A DNA stretch of 64,000 nt, taken from positions 888,621 to 952,620 of the forward strand of contig NZ_KB823011.1 of NCBI RefSeq assembly GCF_000365025.1, in the 5' to 3' direction. The position numbers were made by a program, and so were the translations under genes. Source of the DNA: Robiginitomaculum antarcticum DSM 21748 (GTDB taxonomy: Bacteria; Pseudomonadota; Alphaproteobacteria; Caulobacterales; Maricaulaceae). Positions 34,878 to 44,966 of this stretch are shown piece by piece. The stretch's first letter is position 1. Each line of letters opens with the position of its first letter. A model generated the notes under the pieces. That model was not told the origin of the DNA, did not search any database, and saw only the letters and a list, made by a program, of their open reading frames with translations.

Positions 34878-36940
34878 TTATTTGACCGGCGCTTTTTCAG
34901 GCACGACAAATTCCATGATGATGTCTTCTACGGCCAAATTATCGCCGGCGGCACAATTCACTTTGGCAATGACGCATTTACCCTCTGCGCGCAGCGTATT
35001 TTCCATCTTTCCATCTTCATGGCTTCAACCACGGCCAAGGCCTGTCCGTCCTGAACCTCATCGCCCTCAGCTACCATGACTTTGACGATAACGCCGGGCA
35101 TGGGGCAGAGCAGCAGGTTAGAGGTATCGGGTGCGAGTTTGATTGGCATCAGCTTCGCCAGTTGCGCGGCGCGCGGATTGCGCACGGCGACTTTTAGATC
35201 CGAGCCGCGGTAATGCACATCGAAGCCCTCAGGCCTCGGCTTGATCTTCAGCACCATCGGCTTGTTATCAATATAGACCCGCGCCAAGCGCTCGCCGGGA
35301 TGCCAGCGCGTCATGACTTCGATCTCAACGGTCGCCTTATCGCTATCCTCGTCAATCGCAGCTAAAATAGTGCCGCCCTGAGCGTCGCGTAATTTAACGG
35401 TGAAATGATCGTCCTTGACTTGCACGGCCCACACATCAGGAATGTGGCGGCGGTGATTGGCCAGACTTCCGCTGATCTGCGCTTCGCGGTGGGCGGAGAT
35501 ATCATGCAGTATCGCGCAGACGGCCGCGATGTGGCGGTGATGGCCTTTGCCCAGATCGACGCCGAGAAAGCCGTCAGGATATTCTTCGGCGATAAAGGCG
35601 GTGGAGATATCGCCGCGCTCAAAGCGGTCATGCGCCATAACTGCGGCGCAGAACGGGATATTATGGCCGATCCCTTCCAGCTCAAAACTGTCCAGCGCAT
35701 ATTTCATCGCCTTGATGGCCTCGCCGCGATCCTCGCCCCATGTGCATAATTTAGCGATCATCGGATCGTAATACATTGAGATTTCACCGCCCTCAAAAAC
35801 GCCGGTATCATTGCGCACGATAGTGCCGTCACTGCGCGCGCCTTCGGCGGGCGGGCGGTAGCGGCGCAAACGCCCAATAGACGGCAGAAAATTGCGGTAC
35901 GGGTCTTCGGCATAGATGCGCGATTCAATCGCCCAGCCATCCATCTGAACATCTTCTTGTTTCAGCTTCAGCTCTTCGCCCTGCGCGCTGCGGATCATCT
36001 GCTCGACCAGATCGATATGGGTAATCATCTCGGTCACGGGATGCTCGACCTGCAGGCGGGTATTCATCTCAAGGAAGTAGAAATTCTGGTCCTGGTCGAC
36101 GATGAATTCCACCGTCCCTGCGCTGTCATAATTCACCTCTTTAGCCAGCGCGACAGATTGCTCGCCCATCGCTTTGCGCGTCTGCGGCGTCAGGAACGGA
36201 GACGGCGCTTCTTCGATGACCTTCTGGTTACGGCGCTGGATTGAGCATTCACGTTCATTCAGGTAGATCACATTGCCATGTTTATCGCCCAGAACTTGAA
36301 TTTCGATATGGCGCGGCTGCTCAACAAATTTTTCAATAAAAATACGGTCATCGCCAAAGCTGTTTGCCGCTTCGTTCTTGGAGGACTGAAAACCTTCGCG
36401 GGCCTCTGTGTCATTATAGGCAATGCGCATGCCCTTGCCGCCGCCGCCCGCCGAGGCTTTAATCATCACGGGATAGCCGACTTGGTTGGAAATTTTCACC
36501 GCATGCTCGGCGTCATCAATTAAGCCCATATGTCCAGGGACGCAGGACACGCCCGCCTCTTGGGCCAGCTTCTTGGACGTAATCTTATCGCCCATCGACA
36601 CAATAGCGTGCGGGTTGGGGCCAATAAAGGTTACGCCCGCTTTTTTAAGCTTTTCCGCAAAGACAGGGTTTTCAGACAGAAAGCCATAGCCCGGATGCAC
36701 CGCGTCCGCGCCGCTTTGCTTAATGGCGTCCATAATCTTGTCCATGACAAGATAGGACTCCGATGCCGGCGAAGCCCCGATATGGATCGCCTCATCCGCC
36801 ATAGACACATGCAGCGCATTCTTATCGGCGTCGGAGTACACTGCCACAGTCTTAATACCCATTTTACGGGCCGTCTTAATCACGCGGCAAGCAATTTCAC
36901 CGCGGTTCGCGATGAGTATTTTTTTGATAGGTTTTGTCAT
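34878..36940 (-). pseudogene. pccA: Propionyl-CoA carboxylase alpha subunit, frameshifted in the biotin-carrier domain
   Basis: The biotin carboxylase part is intact (ILIANRGEIACRVIKTARKMG, HPGYGFLSENPVFAEKL, ASAGGGGKGMRIAY, EMNTRLQVEHPVTEMITH), as is a PccA-type linker. The carrier domain reaches AMKM with biotin-acceptor K642, but an 8-bp tandem duplication at 35001-35016 then shifts the frame, and translation stops after 660 residues at 34958. Removing one copy restores a normal end (ENTLRAEGKCVIAKV...AAGDNLAVEDIIMEF) finishing at 34878, for 684 residues. As read, the last strands of the carrier are lost and holoenzyme activity should be low or absent, unless the duplication is an assembly error or slippage corrects it. 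Third gene of the pccB-unknown-pccA unit. Confidence 0.85.
35001..35016 (-). repeat. 8-bp tandem duplication causing the pccA frameshift
   Basis: Two exact head-to-tail copies of TTCCATCT (AGATGGAA on the coding strand) directly after the AMKM codons of pccA. One copy gives a family-like reading frame for the rest of the domain; two copies do not. Confidence 0.9.
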
Positions 36941-37902
36941 GACATTTCTTCAATTGAACATGTAGAGAGTAAAAGTGGAACCATCATTAAAGTGGTTAAA
37001 TTTTGTCTAGCTAAGCCCCAGAGTTGTGACGGATAAATTTTATCCGGAATATCAACTTTAAAACTTGATAGTATTGGTAGTATATTTTTTTTAAATCCGT
37101 CTGCCAAAAAAACAAGTATCTGACCAGAGGCCATAGTCGTAAACCGCTGGGAAGCACCTAGACTGATACCTCGAATCCGCGAGGTCTGAGTGTTAAATAA
37201 TTGTTCCATATCTAGCATTATGTTTTCAACTGTTGATAAATGAGAAGGGTGTACACCAGATCCCAAATCAGCAACGAATTCATCATACATACTTTGAAGA
37301 TTTTTGTAGCCTTCAGGTTTCTCAATATTAGAGAGTATTTTCTTTGATGCTTTAGATTTGGACAAATGCTTGAAGTAAACGTGCTTTACTTCCGCAGTCG
37401 TTTCGGCCTTAGTGTAATCCGTGGCGAACTGAAAATCAAAACAACTAAGCATTAAAGCCTCAAAGCACTCATTATAAGACCTAACTCTTCCAACTGCTTG
37501 CACAGTAAGATCATTGAAAAGCAACAACTTAAAAGCGGCAATTTCCCGATTAATTCGGGCCGAAAGCGAAAAAGTTGCATAAACTTTTTCAGCGTGCTTT
37601 TGCGCTTTGTTATGCCCCTTATTAAGACTCGCCGCTGTCCATATGAGAGTTTCAGCCTGTATCGCGAAATAGTACAGTTGAATTACATCCAAAGCCAGAA
37701 GAGCATTCTCAAATAAGGTTTGTTCAGTATCATTTATCAAAGTCGGTATCGCTGCATAACCAAATTCATGATGAATATACTCAGCTAGTAACTCAGCAAC
37801 GTCGCATCCATCTCTTGAGTAAGCTTCAATTACACCTCTTTTCATTTTATAAGAGGCGTAGGGATACCATTTATCAAGCACAGTTGGTTCAACTCCGCTC
37901 AC
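36937..37902 (-). CDS. AT-rich gene of unknown function embedded between pccB and pccA
   Basis: A 321-residue protein with no family that I recognise. A GTG start overlaps the pccB stop as GTGA, and its stop overlaps the pccA start as ATGA, so it is translationally coupled on both sides. The sequence is almost entirely predicted helix without signal peptide or membrane helix, with segments such as [42 protein letters not shown] and [19 protein letters not shown]. The late G-x-H-P-S-H motif followed by helices is faintly reminiscent of HEPN-type or DUF5677-like proteins. Base composition differs sharply from the neighbours: individual 60-base lines count 35-42% G+C, against 67% for a line inside pccB. 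This suggests transfer from elsewhere. Confidence 0.8.
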   Translation of the reverse strand: MSGVEPTVLDKWYPYASYKMKRGVIEAYSRDGCDVAELLAEYIHHEFGYAAIPTLINDTEQTLFENALLALDVIQLYYFAIQAETLIWTAASLNKGHNKAQKHAEKVYATFSLSARINREIAAFKLLLFNDLTVQAVGRVRSYNECFEALMLSCFDFQFATDYTKAETTAEVKHVYFKHLSKSKASKKILSNIEKPEGYKNLQSMYDEFVADLGSGVHPSHLSTVENIMLDMEQLFNTQTSRIRGISLGASQRFTTMASGQILVFLADGFKKNILPILSSFKVDIPDKIYPSQLWGLARQNLTTLMMVPLLLSTCSIEEMS

Positions 37903-39431
37903 AATGGCAGATTCCCGTGCTTCTTCCAAGGCTTCGCAATTTCCTTCTCCGCCAGCATGGCGAAGGCGCGGGCGACGCGTTTGCGGGTGCTTTGCGGCTT
38001 GATCACTTCGTCAATGAAGCCGCGTTCGGCGGCGCGGAAGGGGGAGAGGAATTTCTCTTCATAATCGGCGACATGGGCTGCCGTCTTATCGGCGTCGCTT
38101 AGGTCTTTGCGGTGCAGGATTTCGACCGCGCCTTTTGCGCCCATGACAGCGATTTGCGCGCTGGGCCAGGCATAATTGATGTCGCCGCCCAAATGTTTCG
38201 GCGCCATCACGCAATAGGCGCCGCCATAGGCTTTGCGGGTAATGACGGTGACCAGCGGCACGGAGGCTTCGCCATAAGCATAAAGCAGTTTCGCGCCGTG
38301 CTTAATCACGCCGCCAAATTCTTGGGACGTTCCGGGCAAGAATCCCGGCACGTCAACAAGGGTGAGAATCGGAATACTAAAACAGTCACAGAAGCGCACA
38401 AATCGCGCGGCTTTGCGTGAGGCGTCACTGTCCAAACAGCCCGCCAGCACAAGCGGCTGATTAGCGACAACGCCGACGGTTTTGCCTTCCATGCGCATAA
38501 AGCCGGTAATTATATTTTTCGCAAATTCAGGCTGTATCTCAAAAAAATCACTCTCATCGGCGAGTTTCAACACCAGCTCTTTGATATCATAAGGCAGGTT
38601 CGGATTATCCGGCACAATTGTGTCGAGACTTGTGTCCATCCGGTCATGCGCGTCAAAGAAGGGCCGCTCCGGCGAGCCGGATGTGTTAGACAGCGGCAGG
38701 AAGTCGAACAGGCGGCGGATTTGGTTGATCGCCTCCATGTCATTATCAAAGGCGCCGTCCGCGACGCTGGATTTGGTCGTATGGGTCTTGGCCCCGCCCA
38801 GTTCTTCGGCGGTCACAATTTCATTGGTCACCGTCTTGAGCACATCCGGCCCGGTCAGGAACATATAAGAGCTGTCGCGCACCATAAAGATGAAGTCGGT
38901 CAGCGCGGGCGAGTAAACCGCCCCGCCCGCACTTGGCCCCATAATGACAGAAATTTGCGGCACAACGCCCGAGGCGCGGATATTGTTTTTAAACACGTCC
39001 GTATAGCCTGCCAGAGAGGCCACGCCTTCTTGAATGCGCGCGCCGCCACTGTCAGCCAAACCGATAATGGGCGCGCCATTGCGCATCGCCATGTCCTGAA
39101 TTTTGCAGATTTTCTTAGCCTGCGTCTCGGACAGTGACCCGCCATAGACAGTAAAGTCCTGGGCAAAGACAAAGACCTTGCGCCCGTTAATCGTGCCCCA
39201 CCCCGTGACGACGCCGTCACCGGCGATATGGCTTTTCTCCATGCCGAAATCGGTCGCGCGGTGCTGCACAAACATATCGAACTCTTCGAAGGATCCCGGA
39301 TCCAGCAACAACTCAAGACGCTCGCGCGCGGTTAATTTCCCTTTGGCGTGCTGCTTATCAATACGGTCTTGTCCACCGCCAATTCGGGCCTGCGCGCGGC
39401 GCGCGTCAAGCTTGTCCTGAATATTACTCAA
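37899..39431 (-). CDS. pccB: Propionyl-CoA carboxylase beta subunit
   Basis: A 510-residue carboxyltransferase of the PccB/AccD5 class that makes methylmalonyl-CoA from propionyl-CoA using carboxybiotin supplied by PccA. Typical stretches are [132 protein letters not shown] and the C-terminal [11 protein letters not shown]. It is complete. It is the first gene of the unit and divergent from the RND efflux genes. Confidence 0.95.
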   Translation of the reverse strand: MSNIQDKLDARRAQARIGGGQDRIDKQHAKGKLTARERLELLLDPGSFEEFDMFVQHRATDFGMEKSHIAGDGVVTGWGTINGRKVFVFAQDFTVYGGSLSETQAKKICKIQDMAMRNGAPIIGLADSGGARIQEGVASLAGYTDVFKNNIRASGVVPQISVIMGPSAGGAVYSPALTDFIFMVRDSSYMFLTGPDVLKTVTNEIVTAEELGGAKTHTTKSSVADGAFDNDMEAINQIRRLFDFLPLSNTSGSPERPFFDAHDRMDTSLDTIVPDNPNLPYDIKELVLKLADESDFFEIQPEFAKNIITGFMRMEGKTVGVVANQPLVLAGCLDSDASRKAARFVRFCDCFSIPILTLVDVPGFLPGTSQEFGGVIKHGAKLLYAYGEASVPLVTVITRKAYGGAYCVMAPKHLGGDINYAWPSAQIAVMGAKGAVEILHRKDLSDADKTAAHVADYEEKFLSPFRAAERGFIDEVIKPQSTRKRVARAFAMLAEKEIAKPWKKHGNLPL

Positions 39432-39607
39432 ACCAACCCCCGGTTTTACGTTTTCGAGATTTCTGCAGCTGTCATAACACGACTTTTCCCCGCCTCAATC
39501 AAGCTTATTATTTTTCGTAGGACTAGGATACATATTTGCGTGTTGTTTGGCGCGCCCATGCGCCATATGTATGCAGTTCACAGGCAAAGGTGCCTTTCAG
39601 GCAAATT

Positions 39608-40681
39608 ATGAAGATCAACAGCTCATATCTGGTAGCCGGCATTGCATTGCTGCTCATTATTGTCTGGTTTGTCGTCAATTGGTTTTTCGGCGCGGACGCG
39701 GCCATAACCAACGCGCCGCCCGCCGCGCAAAACGAAGCTTTGACGCAGGTCAGCGTGCAAAGCGTCACCGCAACGCCGCATGAAATTCGCTATACACTTT
39801 ATGGCCGCACTGAGGCGTCGCGCGAAGTTATGGTCAAGGCCGAAACACCCGGCCTTGTCGTGGCCCTCGGCCCCCAGGAAGGCGACCGCGTCGGCGCCGG
39901 GCAGCTTTTATGCCGTCAGGACGTCGATGCGCGCCGCGCCGTGTTGGATCAGGCCCGCGCCAATCAGAAATCTGTCGAAGCTGATCTGAACGCAGCGCGC
40001 ATATTATCCGAGAAAGGCTATCAGTCTAAAACCCGCGTCAACGCCTTTGAAGCCCAGCTGGACGGCGCAAAAGCTGCCGTCAAACAGGCGGAAGTCGAGC
40101 TGGATAATGTCAATATCCGCGCGCCGTTTTCCGGTATATGGGAGCGCAAATCCGCTGAAGTGGGCGATTATCTCGCCCCCGGACAGCCCTGCGGCCTGCT
40201 GGTCGATTTGTCACCTTTAACTGTATCCGCGCAGCTGACCGAAGGCCAGATCGGCGCTATTGGCCGCGGCGACAGCACGCAAATCAAATTGGCGACGGGC
40301 CAGACCGTGACCGGAACAGTAAAGTTTATCGAAGCCAAAGCTGATCCTGCCACGCGGACCTTTCGCGTGGAAATGAACGTCCCCAATGATGATTTGAAAC
40401 TCAAAGCCGGCGTGACCGCTACAGTCACGTTAAGCGCAGGCGAAACGCTGGCGCAGCAAATTCCGGGCTCTATTCTGACACTGGATGAGGCGGGCGAAAT
40501 CGGCGTGCGCTTTATCGACGATGCTAATATCGTGCGCTTTGCCCGCGTGGTCACAATCGACGAAACACCGGATGGTCTGTGGGTCACCGGCCTGCCGGAG
40601 CAGACCCGCATCATTGTGCAGGGGCAAGATTTTGTCTCTGTCGGTAAAGAAATCGATCCGCAAATCGCGGCCACCCGCTAG
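39608..40681 (+). CDS. RND efflux periplasmic adaptor
   Basis: A 357-residue membrane-fusion protein anchored by an N-terminal helix (YLVAGIALLLIIVWFVVNWFFG). It has lipoyl halves (VMVKAETPGLVVALGPQEGDRVGAGQLLCRQD and VNIRAPFSGIWERKSAEVGDYLAPGQPCG) around a short hairpin with a RAILSEKGYQSKTRVNAFEAQLDGA-like segment, then beta-barrel and membrane-proximal domains. It bridges the pump encoded 12 bases downstream to an outer-membrane channel not seen here. I chose the ATG at 39608, since the frame upstream reads through promoter-like sequence. Confidence 0.9.
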   Translation: MKINSSYLVAGIALLLIIVWFVVNWFFGADAAITNAPPAAQNEALTQVSVQSVTATPHEIRYTLYGRTEASREVMVKAETPGLVVALGPQEGDRVGAGQLLCRQDVDARRAVLDQARANQKSVEADLNAARILSEKGYQSKTRVNAFEAQLDGAKAAVKQAEVELDNVNIRAPFSGIWERKSAEVGDYLAPGQPCGLLVDLSPLTVSAQLTEGQIGAIGRGDSTQIKLATGQTVTGTVKFIEAKADPATRTFRVEMNVPNDDLKLKAGVTATVTLSAGETLAQQIPGSILTLDEAGEIGVRFIDDANIVRFARVVTIDETPDGLWVTGLPEQTRIIVQGQDFVSVGKEIDPQIAATR

Positions 40682-40693
40682 GCCCGCCCGGAT

Positions 40694-43600
40694 ATGCCTT
40701 CACAGATGAGCCCTAACGCCAAAGGCCTACAAGCCATTGTCGGCTTTTCCATCCGCAATTGGCGCATGACGCTGGGCCTGATGCTGTTCATGGTGCTGGG
40801 CGGCATTTTCGCCATGTTCCAATTGTCTCTGGACGCCGAGCCGGACATTCCCGTGCCTTTCGTAAATGTGCAGGTCGTCCTGCCCGGCGTGTCGCCCGAA
40901 GATAGCGAACGGCTGCTGGTGCGGCCGCTGGAAACTGAGATTAAATCGGTTGAAGGCCTCAAACAGATTGACGGCATTGGCGCGACCAATGTCGGCTATG
41001 TTATTTTGGAATTCGACTTTCCCTTTGACAAAGACGCCGTCATTGCCGACGTGCAGGAAAAAGTGAACCGGGCGCGCGCCGAATTTCCCCAAGATGCCCG
41101 TGAACCGATTGTTCAGGAAGTCTCTACCTCCGCCCTGCCCATCGTGACTATCAATTTATGGGGCGACGTCCCCGAGCGCGAATTGCAACGCCGCGCCAAG
41201 GATATGAAAAAGCGTATTGAGGCCATGCCCGAAGTGCTCTCAGCCGATATTTCAGGCGAACGTACGGATGTTCTCGAAGCCGTTCTGGATCCGGCCAAGG
41301 TCGAGAGCCTTGGCATTACCTATGGCGAGATTGCGGCCGCAGTCTCGCAGAATAACAGCCTGATCCCCGCGGGCGCGCTGGAGTCAGAATCAGGCAAGTT
41401 TAATGTCAAACTGCCGGGCCTGATCAAAGAGCCCGCCGATATGTCCAATGTGGTTGTACGCCGCACCGAAGACGGCGCGATCGTGCGCCTTGGCGATATT
41501 GCCGATGTGCGCCGCGGCTATCGCGATGTCACCACCTTTGCGCGCTTTAACGGCCGACCCTCTGTCTCTATTGAAGTCAGCAAGCGTCAGGGCCAGAACA
41601 TAATCGTGACTGAAGATAATGTCATGGCACTCGTCAGAAAGATGCAAGAGGCCGCAGATTGGCCGTCAACGATGAATGTGTCTTATAGCCTTTCGCGTAC
41701 CACCCGGATCAAAGATATGGTGAGCGAGCTTTTTGCCTCGCTGGTCAACGCCATCGTTCTGGTCTTTCTGGTGTGCGTTGCAGCGCTGGGCTGGCGCTCG
41801 GCTATATTTGTCGGCTGGGCCGTGCCGGGCAGCTTTCTGATCGCGCTGTTTTTATTCCTCGTTCAGGGACAGACGATCAACATGATGATCCTGTTCGGGC
41901 TGATCCTCTCTGTCGGCGTTTTGGTGGACAGCGCGATTGTCATTATTGAATATGCCGACCGCAAAATGGATGAAGGCGTGCAGCGCGTCGAAGCGTTCAA
42001 ACTGGCAGGCGAGCGTATGTTCTGGCCGATTATCAGCTCGACCGCGACGACGCTTGCCGCCTTTATCCCGCTTCTGTTCTGGCAGGATATTACGGGCAAA
42101 TTCATGTCCTATTTCCCGATCACGATGATCTATGTTTTGTCGGCGTCGACCCTGATGGCGTTGATTTTCCTGCCTGTTATGGGCGCGAAAATCGGTTTTA
42201 AGAAAAAGACCAAAGAAAATAATAATGCGGCGCTTTTGTCCGGCGCGGAAGGCGATCCGTCAAAGCTGACCGGATTTACAGGCGGCTATGTCCGCGTCGT
42301 CTCAACGCTTATCAAATTTCCGCTTATTGCCATGGCAGCAATGGTGGCATTGGCCATTGCTATTGTATTCTTCTTCCAGGCCAGCGTTGCCGGACCGCCG
42401 CCCAAGCCGGTCTCATTTTTTACCCAGACTCCGTCTGATCAGGTCTATATTTTGGCCCGCGCGCGCGGCAATACCACGCCCGAGCAAAGCCTTGCTATTG
42501 GCAAAGAGATTGAGCGGCGCATTGACGGTATTGCAGGCATAGAGAGCGTCTACACCGTCGCGGGCGCAGCAGCGGCCGGGTCAGGACAGGGCGGCGAAGG
42601 GCTCAGCGGCCCGTCCAATGTTCCGGCTGATACGGCCGTTCGGGTTTATACCGAGCTACTCCCTTTCAAACAGCGGCGTAACGTCTTGCTGATTATGGAT
42701 GACCTGCGGGAAGCCACGATTGATATTCCCGGCGTGTTCATTGAAGTGATTGCGGTCGATCAAGGGCCGCCCATCGGTAAGGATATCGGCATTCAGCTTT
42801 CGGGTGAGAACCGCACCGAACTTATTGCGGCAACGAAGGCTGTCCGCCGTAAACTTTTAAATTTCGAAGGCCTTGAGGATATTGAAGACAGTCTGCCGCT
42901 TCCCGGCGTTGAATGGGAGCTGGAGATTGACCGCGCCGAAGCCGGACGTCTGGGTCTGGATGTCAGCCGTATTGGCGCAGCCGTGCAATTTATCACGGAA
43001 GGCGCGCTGGTCGGGAAATACCGCCCGCTGGACGCCGAGGAAGAAGTTGATATCCGTATCCGTTATCCCGAGGGGCAGCGGGATCTGGCCGGACTGGACT
43101 CCCTTCGGATACAGACGCCGCAAGGCGCCCTGCCCTTATCCTCGGTAGTTAAAACCATCCCGCGTCCGCGTCTTGATAAAATCGAACGCCGTGATCTGGA
43201 GCCCTATTTCGTTGTGCAGGCTAATACGGTCAAAGACTATGCCACAAATGTGCAGACGGAAGAAATCAACACATGGCTCAGTGAAGACGGCGTTTTGCCA
43301 AGCTCGGTCAGTTTTAAATTCCTGGGACAGGCCGAAGAAAACGCCGCCGCCGCAGCCTTCTTTCAAGCCGCCGGTGTTGCCATTATTCTAATGATGAGCA
43401 TCATTTTGCTGCTCCAATTTAACAGTTTCTATCACGTCTTTTTGACACTGATGGCGGTTATTTTGTCTATTTTCGGCGTATTGCTCGGACTGGCTTTTTA
43501 TCCCTATATTTCCATGATCCTAGCATTAACAGGGGTTATCGCGCTGGCCGGTATCGTGGTGAACAATAATATCGTATTGATCGATACGTATCAGCGCCTG

Positions 43601-43960
43601 CGCGAGAATGGGTTTAATGCCGTCGATGCTGCGATACGGACCTCAGCGCAGCGATTGCGTCCTGTTATCCTGACGACCCTTACGACTGTGGTCGGCCTAA
43701 TGCCTCTCATATTAGGGTGGCAAGCTAATATTTTCACAGGGGAACTCTCTTTTGCCGGATCAAATACATCCGAAATCTGGGCGCCGATATCATATGTCAT
43801 TGCCTGCGGTCTGGGCTTTGCCACCATATTGACGCTGGTGATTACGCCTGTTCTGCTGGCAGCGCCCTGGGTCTTGCGTGACCGTTTGCGCAAATATGGA
43901 CTGTGGTTTCAAGCCAAAGCGGCGGATGATTTCGACGCCGCGGATAGCCTGCGCGTCTAG
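40694..43960 (+). CDS. RND efflux pump, hydrophobe/amphiphile (AcrB-like) family
   Basis: A 1088-residue pump with the duplicated layout TM1 - porter - TM2-6 - TM7 - porter - TM8-12. It starts with IRNWRMTLGLMLFMVLGGIF. The TM4 motif LSVGVLVDSAIVIIEYADRKMDEG near residue 405-428 carries one proton-relay Asp where AcrB has two. The second bundle ends with IALAGIVVNNNIVLIDTYQRL and ILTTLTTVVGLMPLILGW. It exports drugs, lipids or similar compounds using the proton gradient with the adaptor upstream. Length and motifs suggest the group lacking the classic AcrB double Asp. Its stop overlaps the end of the convergent lipoprotein gene. Confidence 0.9.
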   Translation: MPSQMSPNAKGLQAIVGFSIRNWRMTLGLMLFMVLGGIFAMFQLSLDAEPDIPVPFVNVQVVLPGVSPEDSERLLVRPLETEIKSVEGLKQIDGIGATNVGYVILEFDFPFDKDAVIADVQEKVNRARAEFPQDAREPIVQEVSTSALPIVTINLWGDVPERELQRRAKDMKKRIEAMPEVLSADISGERTDVLEAVLDPAKVESLGITYGEIAAAVSQNNSLIPAGALESESGKFNVKLPGLIKEPADMSNVVVRRTEDGAIVRLGDIADVRRGYRDVTTFARFNGRPSVSIEVSKRQGQNIIVTEDNVMALVRKMQEAADWPSTMNVSYSLSRTTRIKDMVSELFASLVNAIVLVFLVCVAALGWRSAIFVGWAVPGSFLIALFLFLVQGQTINMMILFGLILSVGVLVDSAIVIIEYADRKMDEGVQRVEAFKLAGERMFWPIISSTATTLAAFIPLLFWQDITGKFMSYFPITMIYVLSASTLMALIFLPVMGAKIGFKKKTKENNNAALLSGAEGDPSKLTGFTGGYVRVVSTLIKFPLIAMAAMVALAIAIVFFFQASVAGPPPKPVSFFTQTPSDQVYILARARGNTTPEQSLAIGKEIERRIDGIAGIESVYTVAGAAAAGSGQGGEGLSGPSNVPADTAVRVYTELLPFKQRRNVLLIMDDLREATIDIPGVFIEVIAVDQGPPIGKDIGIQLSGENRTELIAATKAVRRKLLNFEGLEDIEDSLPLPGVEWELEIDRAEAGRLGLDVSRIGAAVQFITEGALVGKYRPLDAEEEVDIRIRYPEGQRDLAGLDSLRIQTPQGALPLSSVVKTIPRPRLDKIERRDLEPYFVVQANTVKDYATNVQTEEINTWLSEDGVLPSSVSFKFLGQAEENAAAAAFFQAAGVAIILMMSIILLLQFNSFYHVFLTLMAVILSIFGVLLGLAFYPYISMILALTGVIALAGIVVNNNIVLIDTYQRLRENGFNAVDAAIRTSAQRLRPVILTTLTTVVGLMPLILGWQANIFTGELSFAGSNTSEIWAPISYVIACGLGFATILTLVITPVLLAAPWVLRDRLRKYGLWFQAKAADDFDAADSLRV

Positions 43961-44895
43961 GGTTGGGCCGGGCTTTTGACCGAAGATAGAGGCGGCAAAA
44001 TCTTGGCGCTTTGCGAATAAATAACCGTATGCTGTACTCCGCCGCCGGGAAGTTCGTAGCGGTATTGCCACATAGCCGGGCTACTCCAGAAATTTGAGTC
44101 CAGCGTCTGTCCGGCTTCAACCGGCGCGCGGCGCATGAACGGCACAGCGATACGGTCCATAATCTCACCCGGAGCGCCTATTAAATGCACTTCAATCGGG
44201 TAAGTCCCCACTGGAACTATCCCTCCCAAAATAATTGCCCAATTCCCGCCTTCATCCAGACCCGTATCGCCAATCGCCCTGCCATCGACATAAATGCGGA
44301 TACGCCCGTTCTGCGCGGACATGCCCGAGAATATGACACCCCCGTCATCATCATAGTCTATACTCGACAAACGAAGCCCGTCTTGCGTCGTTGGCGGCTC
44401 GAACGGACTTTGCATAACCAAAGTTGCCGCGCCGGGCCGTAGGACTAAGACCGCAGCCGCACCGGTGCGCATGTCCGGTGACCGACGAATAAGAGTAAGA
44501 AGCTCCGGCGAAATCGCTGTAACAGCATCACCGAGACTGGTTTGGATTTGATATTCAAGTATAGAATTAAGAGCATTCTGATCCGGAATCTCCCAGGATA
44601 TATCCCAGTTCATCTGACGGAGTTGCTCCGGTGATGTGAGGTTTTGCGCTACAAGATCACCCGTTGCGCGCTCAATAACAGAGACTTGGACTTCTGACGG
44701 AGCAAATCCCTGAATTCTAACAGTTTGCCCTGTCAGGCTGACTTCGCTGATCTGCGCCGGAGCGTAAAGCGGCTCGGCCGGACGGTCTGCAGACGTCTGG
44801 TCAATTTGGTCAGGGCCCTCGCCGCAACCGCCCAGCGTTAAAGCCGCAGCCGTGCAAACAAATGCGAAGCGGTAATTTAATTTCCGGTTGCCCAT
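43957..44895 (-). CDS. Lipoprotein of unknown function, possibly a degenerate LysM-linked protein
   Basis: A 312-residue protein with lipobox LGGC (C24). The middle consists of beta-rich repeats with Ig-like spacing (VSLTGQTVRIQGFAPSEVQVSVIE..., then GVIFSGMSAQNGRIRIYVDGRAIGDT...). The C-terminus, ending GGGVQHTVIYSQSAKI, recalls the YTVIYEAN stretch of LysM domains found at the end of similar alphaproteobacterial proteins, but the rest of a LysM motif and its usual DPDLIYPGQ end are missing. The ATG at 44895 begins the signal peptide; sixteen open codons upstream are not signal-like. Convergent with the RND pump. Confidence 0.6.
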   Translation of the reverse strand: MGNRKLNYRFAFVCTAAALTLGGCGEGPDQIDQTSADRPAEPLYAPAQISEVSLTGQTVRIQGFAPSEVQVSVIERATGDLVAQNLTSPEQLRQMNWDISWEIPDQNALNSILEYQIQTSLGDAVTAISPELLTLIRRSPDMRTGAAAVLVLRPGAATLVMQSPFEPPTTQDGLRLSSIDYDDDGGVIFSGMSAQNGRIRIYVDGRAIGDTGLDEGGNWAIILGGIVPVGTYPIEVHLIGAPGEIMDRIAVPFMRRAPVEAGQTLDSNFWSSPAMWQYRYELPGGGVQHTVIYSQSAKILPPLSSVKSPAQP

Positions 44896-44966
44896 ATTCA
44901 GCCTTGCCAAATCAGTCAGTGAAACAGCACAGTGACAATCCATAGATAAAAACTCAAGAGCGCAAT

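Noticed and set aside
34958-36940. Annotating pccA as an intact 660-residue gene ending at 34958
   Set aside because: The last 17 residues after AMKME do not resemble any biotin carrier end, whereas the frame after removing one 8-bp repeat does; hence the pseudogene/frameshift call.
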